In this document: in pieces, positions 23,633 to 35,021 of the stretch | Position numbering within the stretch: the stretch's first letter is position 1 | Layout: each line of letters begins with the position of its first letter | Assembly (NCBI GenBank): GCA_028641055.1 | Contig: CM054060.1 | Coordinates: forward strand, 315,213,682 to 315,277,681 | Direction of reading: 5' to 3' | Length of the DNA: 64,000 nucleotides | DNA from: Alopecurus myosuroides | Lineage: Eukaryota > Streptophyta > Magnoliopsida > Poales > Poaceae | The notes under the pieces: generated by a model | What the model was told of the DNA's origin: nothing | What the model saw: only the letters and a program-made list of their open reading frames with translations | Databases searched by the model: none | Program-made: the position numbers and the translations under genes

Positions 23633-24592
23633 GTATTTAGTGAGAAACAAAGTTTTGTTTCATATAAAATTATTTTTGTAACAAGACTTGATCACCCTTG
23701 TTAACAAAATGATTTTGAATGAAGAGGACAATGTTTTCACTATGTATTCACCTTCCACATTATGTTTTCAGCATGTTTACTTCTGTTATCACATTATTAG
23801 TTGAGTACAATCATGTTTTCCACCATCCTTATGCATGTTTCCTGATATTTTCACTCTAATTTCTGAGGTTATGCATGTTTTCACCATCCATACTTTTGTT
23901 TTCACCACTACCACCTTTGTTTTCTTTGGATATTGTTCCATTAGAGTGTCATAGAACCTCTCTAGTGCTGGTTTTGGTTTTTTTTCACCTTTTCACTTTC
24001 GTTTTCCTGGTTTTTATTAATTATTAAAATTCTAGAAATATCTCAAAAATAAAGTTTCTCGAAAAATTCTAGAAAAATTATAATATTTTTTTACGTAAAA
24101 AATGATGCAGAAAGCCACCTGGGAGGTCCCAGGGGGACCCACCAGTCAGGCACACCATAGGGTGGCGCGGCCATCCCCTAGTGGCGCCAGCACATGGTGT
24201 GGGGCCCCCTGGCCCTCCACTTACTCTCTCCACTGCCAAAGTCTTCTCTCTCTCACCTCCAAAACTGAAAACATTTCGTAGAACCGTGTTCTGGCTGTTC
24301 TTCCTCTGGATTTTCGATTTTCTTCTTCAGCCCATCATTTGTGCTGAGATGTGGTGTGTTTGATCTCCGGTATGTGACTCCTCCGATGATCCAAGTAGAA
24401 TTTTGTTTAGTTAAGTATTTCTTGAGTATTTTGGCACAGTAGGTATCAGCTTATGTGAGTTTGCATGCTTGATTTGAGTAGAAATAATGTATTTTTGATG
24501 TATGTTTAGCTCTCATATAAGTCGCTATGGTAGTCTCCACCTTATAGTTGCTTGAAATTAATTTTTGTGATGATTGTTTAAAAACTTCATAG
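23633..24592 (+). other. Spacer between the two ORFs, non-coding
   Basis: T-rich stretch with several ATGTTTTCA-like words (23720-23900), then a GC-rich block (24115-24240) resembling the GGGCCACACC-type text of the LTRs. No gene. Confidence 0.45.
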
Positions 24593-25719
24593 ATGGAGCA
24601 TAATGCTTATCAACTAAACCAGCATGAGTTGGAGTTGCATGAGGTCATGCTCATGCACCGCAAAGAGAGGGTGTTTCCATCGATTTATCCATGTCGGGAA
24701 TTTATGCGGGTTACAGGAATTCTGCAGGATTTCAACACCCTTGTGCAGAATGCGGGCTTAAACCATTTCATTGAGGATGAACCCATCCAATATGTGAAAC
24801 TAACTATGTCTGTGGTGCAGGATTTTCGTTTCAAGTGGTCCTAAACTAACCCAATGGTCCACTATAAAATTTATAATAAAGCTGTGAACCTGCCTTTTAG
24901 TGATTTTTGTGCAGCTATTAAGGTACATGTGTGGGGTTCTTGTAAGAAGATAAGTGGGAATCCTAGACCACTGCTAGACTTATATGGAGACATTTGACAA
25001 GGCAGAAGATTCACAGGGGAGAGTGGTAAAATTCGAGAAATCCAACTCCCTAGCATTCGATACTTTGCCTACTTTATTTCTAAATGTGTGTTAGCTAGAA
25101 AAACTGCTAGCAAGCTATCTGTCTATGATTTGGCGTTTATTACAGCTGCCTTGACACATGATAGGACTTATAACTTTGGCGCTTTGATTTCTTACCGTCT
25201 CTCACATAATCGTGAGAAGGGTGGAATTTGTGGAGGTCTTATTGCCTCGTTCTTGCTAGCTTTTCATGGTTTGGAGCCACACCCTCTAGACATGCAGTTT
25301 CCTGTAGAGAGGCTTGATCTTGTTTCCATGGTTCAACATAAGTTTATTTCTACCCTTGCTCACTTGCATAACTTATCTTTTGAAATAACTTTCTCCAAAC
25401 AATCTAGGTGGACAGTTACTAAAACTGTTAGGAAAGTACTTTTGCATGCACCTTTTCTGTTTGGTCTTAATAAGAGGAAAAATTGGACGCTTTATGAGAG
25501 TGAGCTGGAAACATACCTTGTGCATCACCCCCAGCAAGGGGAGGACACCGGAGAGGGGGACGATAGTGATTTCATCCAGCCCAATGACGCCATGGGAATT
25601 CCATATCAGCACCCGGCTATGACTATGCGCCCGCTGCATCATTTTCCTCTTATGCGCCCGAGTACGACCATGCGAGGGATGACCCACCACAGTGGGGATA
25701 CTTCACGCGCCATGGTTGA
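24593..25719 (+). pseudogene. Second ORF of the Athila-like element (ATHILA ORF1-type), broken
   Basis: A long conserved-looking protein after gag-pro and in the same direction. From MEHNAYQLNQ one frame runs through FPSIYPCREFMRVTGIL, KLTMSVVQDFRF, NPMVHYKIYNKAVNLPF, IQLPSIRYFAYFISKCVLAR and EKGGICGGLIASFLLA, with stops at 24842-24844 and 24995-24997. After a frameshift near 25600 it ends as DDPPQWGYFTRHG with TGA at 25717-25719. I recognise it as the protein many grass annotations call Arabidopsis retrotransposon ORF-1 C-terminal (Pfam ATHILA type, from memory). Its role is unknown. It is not RT or integrase, and no membrane segment is seen inside the conserved part. Confidence 0.7.
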
Positions 25720-27690
25720 TCTCCACTTAGGCCAAAAGCCTAATCTTGGGGGGGGTATACCGACATCACACTCATCTATATATCATGTTCTGCCGGTTCT
25801 TTGTATATCCATGTTTTCTTTTCCTTCGCTTCTTTTTGTTTCTTTTGCTTGTTTTCGTTTTTTTATCTTCTTTTGTTTTTATTGTTTTGTTTTCGCTTTC
25901 CAAACACAAAACGACAAAGAATATTTCTGTTGTTTCTCTTTTTTTGTTTCTTTAGTTGGTTTGCTTTATCTTTTAATCGCGGTTTAATATAAATATTTTA
26001 TTTTGTTTGTTGCTTGCTTTCTTTTATTCTTGTTTCATTTCGAAAAACTCAAAAAGATTTTTCTTTGTTTTCTTGTTCTCTTTTGTTCGTGCTTTAATTG
26101 AAAACCCCAAAAATATTTGTTGTTCTTCTTTAGTTTTGTAAAGTTTGCTGCAGAGTTCAACAGTCGTACGTGATTCCATTGGATATTGGTTTTCATTATA
26201 TATTATTTGAGCCACAAGTGAAGAGCAATAGTGACGATCTATGGCAATTCAAGTTGTGGTGAGAGTCTTGTATGAGCTTTATTTTCTTTCATCTTTGTAC
26301 ATATATCCATGTATGTGAGCTTGCTTAGTTTGTTTGCATAAGATATATGTGATTTAATGAATGCTTAATAGTTCGTGCTCTCTCATGTTGTGTTCCAATT
26401 TATTAATAGTAAATGACATATCGCATAAATATTTGTTCGCATTGTTCTATTGATAGAAGGGTATGACATTTTGGTAGCCTCCTCTGACTATTTCATTTGA
26501 ATCGACTTGGCACATGCTCACGCATGCTAAGACTGAAAATAAAAGGTCAATAAGCCTCGATGATTTATTTTGCCTCGGAGTTCTAGTATCAATTTTATGC
26601 CTCAGTTAATTTTACTTTGTCGCAAACATGATTATGATAGTTGTTGCTCTCTTGATTGTCGCTTCCCAATATATTGCTAACCTCCACCTGTACTGAGTAT
26701 GAGCTCTACTCGTGCATCCAACTCCCTGAAAACCAAGTTATTCCATAGAGTCCACTATAAACTCCCATGTGGTATTTAACTGCCACTCCAAAGTAAATTT
26801 CTCATGTGCTACCTTTAAAACCTTCTAAAAATTACTCATGTTTTGTGCCACTGTTTTAGCTCATGAAGACGTCAATAGAAAATCTTTATCTCACTCATTG
26901 ATATAAGAGCTCAGCTGGGTGCCCAGCCCCAAATTAATGCAACCAAATTCTCTTCATTATTTTTGCCCCTGATTTATCAGTCAAAGCATAATTTTGTAAA
27001 CAAAAGAGAAAGAGGGGTGACCTTCTACCCAGATGCGTCCTTCATATGGGAGCCTCTCTTGTGAATCCAGTTGGCTTGTGACGTACTGTATTTTCTGTTT
27101 ACCATTCGTTGACATAAGCATACACCTCTCTTAAAAATGTTTTCAATACCTATGTTTAATAAAATAAAAGCTCTAGCACATGAGTGATCCCTGCTTCCCT
27201 CTGCGAAGGACCTTTCTTTTACTTCTATGTTGAGTCTCCGCCATGTTCTTTGAGCACTTTCTTGAGAGCATAATTGTCATTCTTAGTGTGACGTGTTTGT
27301 CCCAAAGTACGGTTGATTGTGGTACAACTTTGATACTTGTATCTTTGATATCTTTACTTCCAGTCTTCCCTTGAATTTCAGAGGTGCCCTGGCATTTATG
27401 TTTTTCCCCACACATAAGGGCAAGCGAGATACCACTTTATCAGATCCTATTATGAAGATTACGATCTTGCAAATAGTTATGCTTCATGTTGGTTATTATT
27501 ATTATGTTGTTATCTCTTCATGGTTTGCATAGCTATTAAGTGACAATATCTTGCATATATCTTATCATGAGCATAATTAAGTATTTGATCATATAGTTAG
27601 TATGTTTACATCATATGAAACAAATGTGTTCGTAAAAGTCTTTTATCGCACTCAGTTGTCACTGAATTGCTTGACGACAAGCAATAAGCT
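25720..27690 (+). other. 3' non-coding interior of the Athila-like element
   Basis: Starts with AAGCCTAATCTTGGGGGGG (25737-25755), a PPT-like string directly after the ORF, then a strongly pyrimidine-rich tract (25780-26110). From about 26640 to 27200 it matches, by eye, the 3' interior of the element at 46981-56760 (53920-54600). No gene. The open frames around 25746-25992 are translations of the T-rich tract. Confidence 0.6.
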
Positions 27691-27704
27691 AAGCTTGGGG
27701 GAGT
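27670..27704 (+). other. GAGGACGAG-type box and polypurine tract
   Basis: AAGCTTGGGGGAGT (27691-27704) abuts the 3' LTR and is the likely plus-strand primer site. CTTGACGACAAG (27670-27681) is a diverged version of the CTCGAGGACGAG box found at the same place in related elements. Confidence 0.65.
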
Positions 27705-29061
27705 TGATACGTCAAAAACGTATCTCCTTTTCCGAACACTTTTCTTATTATGTTCCTCTAAACTTGTGTGTTTTTAATACAACTAACATGGACTAACGCT
27801 ATTTTCAGCAGAATTACCTTGGTATCTCATTTTTGTGCAGAAAACTCAACTTTCGGGAAATTGCCCAGAAAAGACCCCAATGGTCTTAAAACATCGGAAG
27901 ACCCCGGGATCCAGAAGGGGGACATGAGAAGAGCCACAGGGGGCCACACCACCCATTGGCGCCCCCCTAGGTGTGGGCCACCCAGAGACCCCCTCGAACT
28001 CCTCTTTCGACTACAAATAGCCTTCAACCCTAAAGCACGAGGGGGTTCGTCATATTCCACAGAAACACAACAGAGCGCCGCCGCCACCCAGAACTTTGAT
28101 TCGGGGATCAGAAACTCCATTTTGGCACCCCGTCGGGATGGGGAATTGGAGGATATCATCGCCATCGTCATCACCAACGCCTCTCCATCGACCATCCATG
28201 TGTAAGTAATTCCCCCGCTGTAGGCTGAAGGGGATGGTACTGATTAGATGAGATCGTTCATGTAATAATGTCGTGATTGTTAGGGCATAGTGCCTAGTAT
28301 CTTCTATTAGTGCTATTGACATTGTTGCAACTTGTAATTCTTAATGCTTTCCACTTTGGGCCCGAGTGCCATGATCTCAGATCTGAACATGTTATTGAAT
28401 CACGATGATAATTATTGTTTCTTGATCATACCTGCAACTTGATTACACATATTGTTGTCCGGAACCCGAAGTGACAGAAATTGGGACAACCGGAGGGTAT
28501 GGCTGTGATGTGAGGATCACATGTGTTCGAGGAGTGTTAATGCTTTGCTCCGGTGTTCTATTAAAAGGAACACCTTAATTGCCAGTAGTTCCCTTGAGGT
28601 CCCGCTGAAAACGGGCTGGTAGGACAGAAGATGTTGTGCAAGTTCTCCTTGCGAGCACGTATGACTATTTACGGAACACATGCCTATGGTTACTTAGTGC
28701 TTGGATGCTTTATCTTATTTATCTGCAATGCCCATGTCTTGATTATTATATGAACTATCTTATCCATGCAACACTCGTTCATCTATCCCTATGCCTACAG
28801 TATTTAATCCCGCCGTTTACTTCAAACACTACTGCTACTGTTTTCATACCACTGCTGCTATTATTTCACTACTGTTGCTACTATAAAATTGTTACTACTG
28901 ATAAACCACTGCGAAGAAGTCCACTTTCAGGTGCAGGTGAATTGACAACTCACTTGTTAAGGCTCACAAATATTCTTTGGCTCCCCTTGTGTCGAATCAA
29001 TAAATTTGGGTTTTACTTCCCTCGAAGACTGTTGCGATCCCTTTATACTTGTGGGTCATAA
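27705..29061 (+). repeat. 3' LTR (1357 bp)
   Basis: Starts TGATACGTC, ends GGGTCATAA; the usual terminal CA is changed. It is followed by the TSD GGGTG (29062-29066). Confidence 0.9.
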
Positions 29062-29066
29062 GGGTG

Positions 29067-29533
29067 TCGGAACAGAGTTTTCTGCCCCTCGAAACTTGTC
29101 GGCAGCGACGGCGGAGCTACGAAAATTTTCGTGGATGGAGGCCGATATATTTATGGTTTATGCCTCGGGGGGGCACTTTATAGGTGAAAGGGCGATGGCG
29201 GTGGACACCCGAGGGGCCCACACCACCTGCAGGCACGGCCAGGGGGCCCGCGCCGACCCATGGTGTGGTGGCTCCAGGGAACCCCTCCAGGTCTCCTTTG
29301 GACTATGTTGATGTGTCGGGAATTCTAAGACTTTTGGCTTTTGTTTCGTCCAATTCCGAGAATATTTGCAGAACAACTTTTCTGAAAACGGGAACTGGCA
29401 TTGTGCCATCTTGTCAATAGGTTGGTCCATGAAAACGTCTGGAAAACGAAGGAAAATATGAGAAAACATAAAGGTATTGGATAGAAAACAAGCATGGAGC
29501 ATCGAAAATTATAGATACGTTTGAGACGTATCA
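29067..29533 (-). repeat. LTR of the minus-strand gypsy element, right part
   Basis: Continuation of 18535-19476 across the nested element. It ends on the plus strand GAGACGTATCA, so on the element strand it begins TGATACGTC. With the left part it makes an LTR of about 1.4 kb. Confidence 0.75.
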
Positions 29534-29861
29534 AGCATTCCCAATCTTAACTCATGCTCGTCCTCGAGTAGGTAAGTGATAACAAAATCATTTTTGAGGT
29601 GACATGCTACCAACATAATATTGATCATCATATTTGTAAAAGAATTTGTAAAGCTGAGATCATAATACTCTAAACACATGCATGATAGACATAATTCTAA
29701 CAATGAAACGTCGCAATCATATTGCAACATGAAAGGTAACACAAAAAGGATAATGAATAATAATGCATTTGAAAGTTATATTTTTTTAAGCAATAAGCTT
29801 AGCAAAGTAGTATTCATCTTGTCCTTAAGAGTAGAGAAAAACATGATCAAGATCAGCTTAT
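29534..29861 (-). other. 3' interior end of the same minus gypsy element
   Basis: On the minus strand it carries CTCGAGGACGAG (29557-29568), then a PPT-like AGATTGGGAATGCT against the LTR at 29533. The rest is non-coding. The element is cut at about 29861, where a plus-strand LTR fragment starts, so its coding part is not in the window. Confidence 0.6.
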
Positions 29862-30918
29862 TGTAATTCTACATGTTTATTTTGTTGGGATCCGATGAAT
29901 ATTGAATGCTATGTCCAATTATTATCAATCTATCATGTCATATCATGTTTATGTTATTTGGGATCTTTCATGTTCTCCGTTACTAGTAGATGCTCTAGAC
30001 AAGTTGATGATTGTAACTCCAAGAGGGAGTATTTATTCTAGATAGTGGGTTCATGCCTCCCTTTCACTCACGCTCGAACAAATCGAATAAAATCCATGGA
30101 TTTACCACGACCTCGGTTGTGACTCCATAGATAAAAATAAAAAATTGATATCTTCAAGACCATTGAAAAGGGCATCGAACAAGAAACAAATCGTCCATGG
30201 ATAATAAATCATATGCCTTTGAAGGGAAATCAGGTGCTCGGAAATGACAGAAACGTAACGGGTGGGGGATGAGTTTTTGCCATTAGGGAGAAAACAATGA
30301 TGTTTATATTTTTTACATTACACAGTTTGCTTTATGCAATTATCTATTGCTTGCAACTTAATACCCGAGGTTTGAATGGATGGTGCTCCAAGGGTGGATT
30401 ATTAGTCATAGATGCAGTTGGATAAAAATCTATGAATCTTGTTGTAACGCCCGCATGAATCACATAGTAATCATCATGTCATGCATATGCACTACGGTGT
30501 AGCCTTTATATCTGTCAAATGTCCAACTGTAATTTTTTTACCCAACATGCTATCTATCTTTTATGGAGAGACACCACTAGTAAACTGCGGACCCGGTCCA
30601 TTTCTTACACTAATAACACAACCAATTCAACCATTGTTTTCCTGCAACTACAGTTTTCCACATTATACGTTGAACCCTTTGTTTTCAGCTAAACCGGTGA
30701 GATTGACAACCTCACTGCTTCGTTGGGGCAAAGTGATTTGATTGTGTTGTGTAGGTTCGACGTTGCTGCTGAACCGGTAGTGCGCCCTGCCAACATCAGC
30801 TGACAACAACCTTTGGAATTGATTTGTTTCTCCTACTAGTCGATTCAACCTTGGTTTCTTTCTGAGGGGAACTTACTGTTGTGCTCCTCATACCTTCCTC
30901 TTAGGGTTTCCCAACGAT
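29862..30918 (+). repeat. LTR fragment, same family as the element at 46981-56760
   Basis: Matches 47638-48575 by eye (GTTGGGATCC, GAATGCTATGTC, GTGACTCC-like and GAGATTGACAACCTC blocks). It lacks the first ~660 bases and the last ~20 bases of the LTR, so both ends are breakpoints. No gene. Confidence 0.75.
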
Positions 30919-31104
30919 TGCAAGCCCTGCACCATCAATCGTGAACCAGTCTCGCATAAGTGTACGCGTCTGGTCGGTTTGATCCGCTTCATCAAACAAT
31001 GTCAACACTATGAAAAAGTACACGTCGAAGGCTAACAATTGTAAGATCAACGCCCACACAATCAACATGTGTTCTAACCGTACCAGCAGTACTACGCATA
31101 GATC
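30919..31104 (-). other. Leader of a truncated copia-type element
   Basis: Short stretch downstream (on the minus strand) of the PBS at 31105-31117. The element is broken at about 30918, so no gag or pol of it is here. Confidence 0.5.
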
Positions 31105-31117
31105 GGCTGTGATACCA
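31105..31117 (-). other. Primer-binding site, variant tRNA-iMet type
   Basis: Minus strand TGGTATCACAGCC; one base differs from the usual TGGTATCAGAGCC. Confidence 0.75.
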
Positions 31118-31119
31118 CT

Positions 31120-31193
31120 TAAGGGTTTCACGGCATAATTTCAAAAACCTTATACGTAAGGGTTTCACGGCATAATTTCAAAAACCTTATACG
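31120..31193. repeat. 37-bp tandem repeat, two copies, at the LTR end
   Basis: Units 31120-31156 and 31157-31193 are identical by eye (TAAGGGTTTCACGG ... CCTTATACG). They lie between the PBS and the LTR body. Confidence 0.95.
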
Positions 31194-31301
31194 TAGCGAA
31201 TACCAAAACTAGCCATGATCTATCTACAATTAAAATGGTAACAGTTGAGGGGTGTTTCGGTAACATACCTCTTGTAGAACGAAACACGAGGCAGCCTCAA
31301 G

Positions 31302-32216
31302 GTCGTGAAGAACTTGTCATGTCGGTGAATTCCCCTGTGCAGCGACGATGGTGATAGCGCCGAAAGTATGGTGCCTTGTAGTACTCACACACATACGGTT
31401 ATGACTACCATCCCCGGCCTCCGATCCAGCAGAGGTTGCGGAAATAGATCTCTCGGAACGGAATTTTCGCAGCACGACGACATGCTTGAGTAGAGAGAAT
31501 TCTCCCGCGCGCATCCCAAACTTGGAGCCACGATGTGCAGAAGAGAGAAAGAATCGTGAAAAGTGTCTAATTAAATCAATTTTATGTGTGTCTAAAAGTT
31601 TGCACTATGCCCTCCTTATATAGGAGGCCAAAGGGGTACCGGTCCCTTTAGCTCCCCAATGTGGGAATAAAGGAGAGGGGGAAGGGGGGAGGATGCGGCC
31701 ATGCATTGGCCGCACCACTACCTTCACGTGTGGGTTTCAAGGCCCAAGGGAGCCAAGTTCCCACATGAGCTCCCTTTTCCTTTATTTTATTTTATTTTAT
31801 TTTATTATTAAATCATTTAATTCTTCTTAATATTTAATTAATACATGAACATATTTAAATCAAAATTAAATATATTTACATATTATTAAATTATACTTAA
31901 TATATATATATATAATTATTTCTCAATTAATTAATTTATAGATTATTTAGTACTGAATTAATTCCCATGGTTGCGGAACTCCTTCCAGACTACCCCGAAC
32001 TTCTTCGGCCTGCCAGAACACTTCTAGTGACCCCTTTTATTTTCTCCGGAACCATTCCAGTGTTCATCTCTTTTCTCTGAAACCCTTCCGGTTTCTCTTC
32101 AACAATTCATATATCCTAATAATGATCTCCTAGCGTTGTCAACCCTTAAGTGTATTACCCCATAGTTAAGGAACACTCCAGAAATGATCGAGACTCCACT
32201 CCGATCAATGATCAAA
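31302..32216 (-). repeat. Tandem block, copy A (915 bp), in the copia LTR
   Basis: Begins GTCGTGAAGAAC and ends CAATGATCAAA. It contains a TATA box on the minus strand (31615-31622, TATATAAG) inside a near-palindrome CCTCCTTATATAGGAGG (31611-31627), and a (TTTTA)n run near 31788-31806. Confidence 0.85.
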
Positions 32217-33074
32217 GTCGTGAAGAACGCGTCATGTCGGTGAAAACCCCAGTGCAGCAACGATGGTGATAACGCCGAAATTACGGCGCCTCGTAGTAGT
32301 TGCACACTTACGGTGTTGACTATGCTCCCCGGCCTCCGATCTAGCAGACGCTGCGAAAATAGATCTCTTGAAACGGAATTTTCCTAGCATGACGGCTTGT
32401 CGGAGTAGAGTGAATTCTCCGGCGCGTAGCCCAAACTTGGAGCCACGATGTGGGGAAGAGAGAGACAATCATGAAAATTTTCTAATTAAATCAATTTGAG
32501 TGTGTCTAATAGTCCGCACTATGCCCATCCTTATATAGGAGGCCAAACGGGTACCCCTCCCTTTAGCTCTCCAATGTGGGACTAAAGGAGAGGGCAAAAG
32601 GGGGAGGATGAGGCCATGCATTGGCCACACCACTCTCTTCATGTGTGGGCTTCAAGGCCCAAGGGAGCCAAGCTCCCACATGAGCTCCCTTTTCCTTTTT
32701 TTAATTTTAATATTTAATTTATTTTAATTCAAAATTAAATATATTCAATATTAAATTAATAAATATAAATATAATTATTTCTCAATTAATTTATTTATAT
32801 ACTATTTAATACTAAATTAATTCCCATGGCTGCGGAACTTCTTCCAGACCACCCCGAACTTCTTCGGCCTACCGGAACACTTCCTGTGACCCCTTTTATT
32901 TTCTCCAGAACCACTCTGGTGTTCATCTCTTTTCTCCGAAACCCTTCCAGTTTCTCTTCAACAATTCCTATATCCTGATAATGATCTCCTAGGATCGGTA
33001 ATGCTTAAGTGTGTTACCCCATGGTTCGGGAACACTCCCAAAATGATCGAGACTCCACTCCGATCAATGATCAA
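32217..33074 (-). repeat. Tandem block, copy B (858 bp), in the copia LTR
   Basis: Same text as copy A with point changes and a shorter AT-rich part. The TATA box is at 32530-32537, exactly the same 313 bases from the block start as in copy A. Confidence 0.85.
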
Positions 33075-33824
33075 TAGCGATGCCTGGATGCCCATAATGA
33101 CCCATGTGCATCCACGAATATAATGTCGTTGAAACTTAACATAGATTCCTATTCCTTTTGTTTCCTTTGATACTTATCTTGTCTGAGATTTCATTGTTGA
33201 CATCTCCATGTCATGTTCAATCTTGTTACCGACAAGAATTCTTTTACTCGTTACATGGATCTTCCATCCCCATGACCAAGTCATACGCTGCGCGACTTCA
33301 TGGATGTAATCTCACCGATTGGGCCCGGAGTATCTCTCCATCACGCGGATAAAAATATCCTGATGTTGATCACACACCTCAACATATCCCTCCGGCTAAC
33401 CAGGATATCTTGCCGTCTATCTCAAAGTAACCTTGGAGATAGCAATTAAATGTGATCTCATGGTATAAGGATTAGGATACTATTGTTCTAAATACTACAA
33501 TGGTGAACTTTGTGACACGATCATGTTGCAGTACTTATGTTGGTATGTCCATCATCTCATTCACTGATGAAATTACTTCATTGTCAACTGACATAAATGT
33601 CACATGATCGTGAAACATTCGATCATTAATTTCCCAATGGACTAGTTAATTCGAGTCTTACTAGGGACTCGGTTGTTTACCTACCAATGATTGTTTATAT
33701 GCCACACATGTATTATAGTTTACTATTAATACAATTATAGGATGATATAAAACTTACTATAAACTTAATGATATATGTCATACATATACTCTTATTTATT
33801 TTCCTCTAGGGCATAACTCCTTCA

Positions 33825-35021
33825 CAAACTGCTAGTTGGAATCTTTAAACTTGTGAGTTCTTTTTATTCAAGATAAGTTGTGGTTATCTAGCACTTACGC
33901 TCACCATATTTGCTAGCATCTATGGTTTTGTGTATTGTCTTTTATCACATCGAGAGTAGGAGCATGCTCTGCTAGTACATCCACCCCCGTGGGAGGACTT
34001 CATCATGTTATCCTACACATAAGCTCATATATCTTCCTCAAAACAGCCACCATACCTACCTACCATGGCATTTACATAGCCGTTCCAAGATATATTGACC
34101 TACAACATCCATCTACATTATGTTACTTGACGACATTCTTCATTGTTATATTGCATTCAGCTTGATACATCAGAGTTATTTTATTATAAGTTTTTTATTT
34201 TATTTTATTATGAGTTATGAGTACTAACAGTGTGATGATTCATTGTAATATAGAGTGTTGCCCCTACCGGCGAGGATTTAAAAGATTCCAAAGAGACCAT
34301 CATAAAAGAGTCCAAAGTGGCCACCAAAAAAAGATCCCAAAGAGGACAAATGAGAGAAAATATAAAAAGCCACAGAGGCTACCATAAAAAATAAAAAGAG
34401 AGAGGGGCAGCATTACTATCCTTTATTGGACACTTGTTCTTATATTCAGCACCTATACATCATTTTGGATAGAGTTTTCATATTATTACATGTATAACTA
34501 TGTGGGGATCCTTACATTATAGGACTTGGCGAGTATATTCCAATGATGAGTCTCCTCAAAAGTGTTCTGGGTCTTTGTGAGCAAGCAAGTTGGATGCACC
34601 CCCATTAGCTCAATTGGTGAGCTTTCATACACTTATAGCTCTATGTGCATATGTTGTGTGGAAATCACTACTCCTTGCATAGTTTCGATTATAAGACTTC
34701 CTCTTGTCTAATTATTACTTGAAGTTGTGCAAGATTTTATTCCATTAACCATCCAAACCCCCCATAATGTTATCTTATCCATAACATCCTGGTGCCACGA
34801 ACTATGCTAAACGCTTACTCATTTTAGTGCACAAACTTTATTTGATCCTAACAAAAATTATTGTGAGTGTTTGATACATTGGATGATTATATCACTGTGC
34901 TCGATGCGTAAATCACCTTTAATATACTTTGAACCGTTGATTGTCTTTTAGTATTTATAATTGAATTTTTTACTTTATTTTTTCCTAATGGTTTAAACAT
35001 TACACATTTGATGTCAACTAT
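33825..35021 (+). other. 3' interior of a plus-strand gypsy element, left part
   Basis: Non-coding interior of an element that resumes at 43171, where its PPT and LTR start. It includes a purine-rich stretch of degenerate CCAAAGAGGCCA-like repeats (34280-34410). Cut on the left by the copia LTR. No gene. Confidence 0.55.
34280..34410 (+). repeat. Degenerate purine-rich short repeats
   Basis: Repeated variants of ATTCCAAAGAGACCA, GTCCAAAGTGGCCA and ATCCCAAAGAGGACA, spaced about 24 bases, then AAAAAGAGAGAGG. Confidence 0.6.

Larger units (their letters stand above)
19477..29061 (+). mobile_element. Athila-like gypsy element without pol, complete (9.6 kb)
   Basis: 5' LTR 19477-20869, tRNA-Asp PBS 20881-20898, broken gag-pro 20958-23632, broken second ORF 24593-25719, PPT 27691-27704, 3' LTR 27705-29061. 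The five bases GGGTG precede (19472-19476) and follow (29062-29066) the element, a perfect target-site duplication. No RT, RNase H or integrase motif is found, so it was mobilised by another element. Gag type, tRNA-Asp primer and the second ORF place it in the Athila lineage (known family traits; the exact family is not determined). Confidence 0.9.
31119..33824 (-). repeat. BARE-like copia 5' LTR with internal tandem duplication
   Basis: The minus strand starts TGAAGGAGTTATGCCC at 33824, close to the TGTTGGAATTATGCCC start of BARE/Angela LTRs (from memory) and to the LTR start at 60443. It reaches the PBS at 31117 without a canonical CA end. A ~0.9 kb block with TATA box is present twice (31302-32216, 32217-33074), making the LTR 2.7 kb. 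Rest: AT-rich stretches, no gene. Confidence 0.75.

Noticed and set aside
25746..26215. Phe/Leu-rich small membrane proteins
   Set aside because: Products of a T-rich non-coding tract; no conserved start and several overlapping frames.
31120..31193. CRISPR-like direct repeats
   Set aside because: Two adjacent copies without spacers, at an LTR end, in a plant genome.
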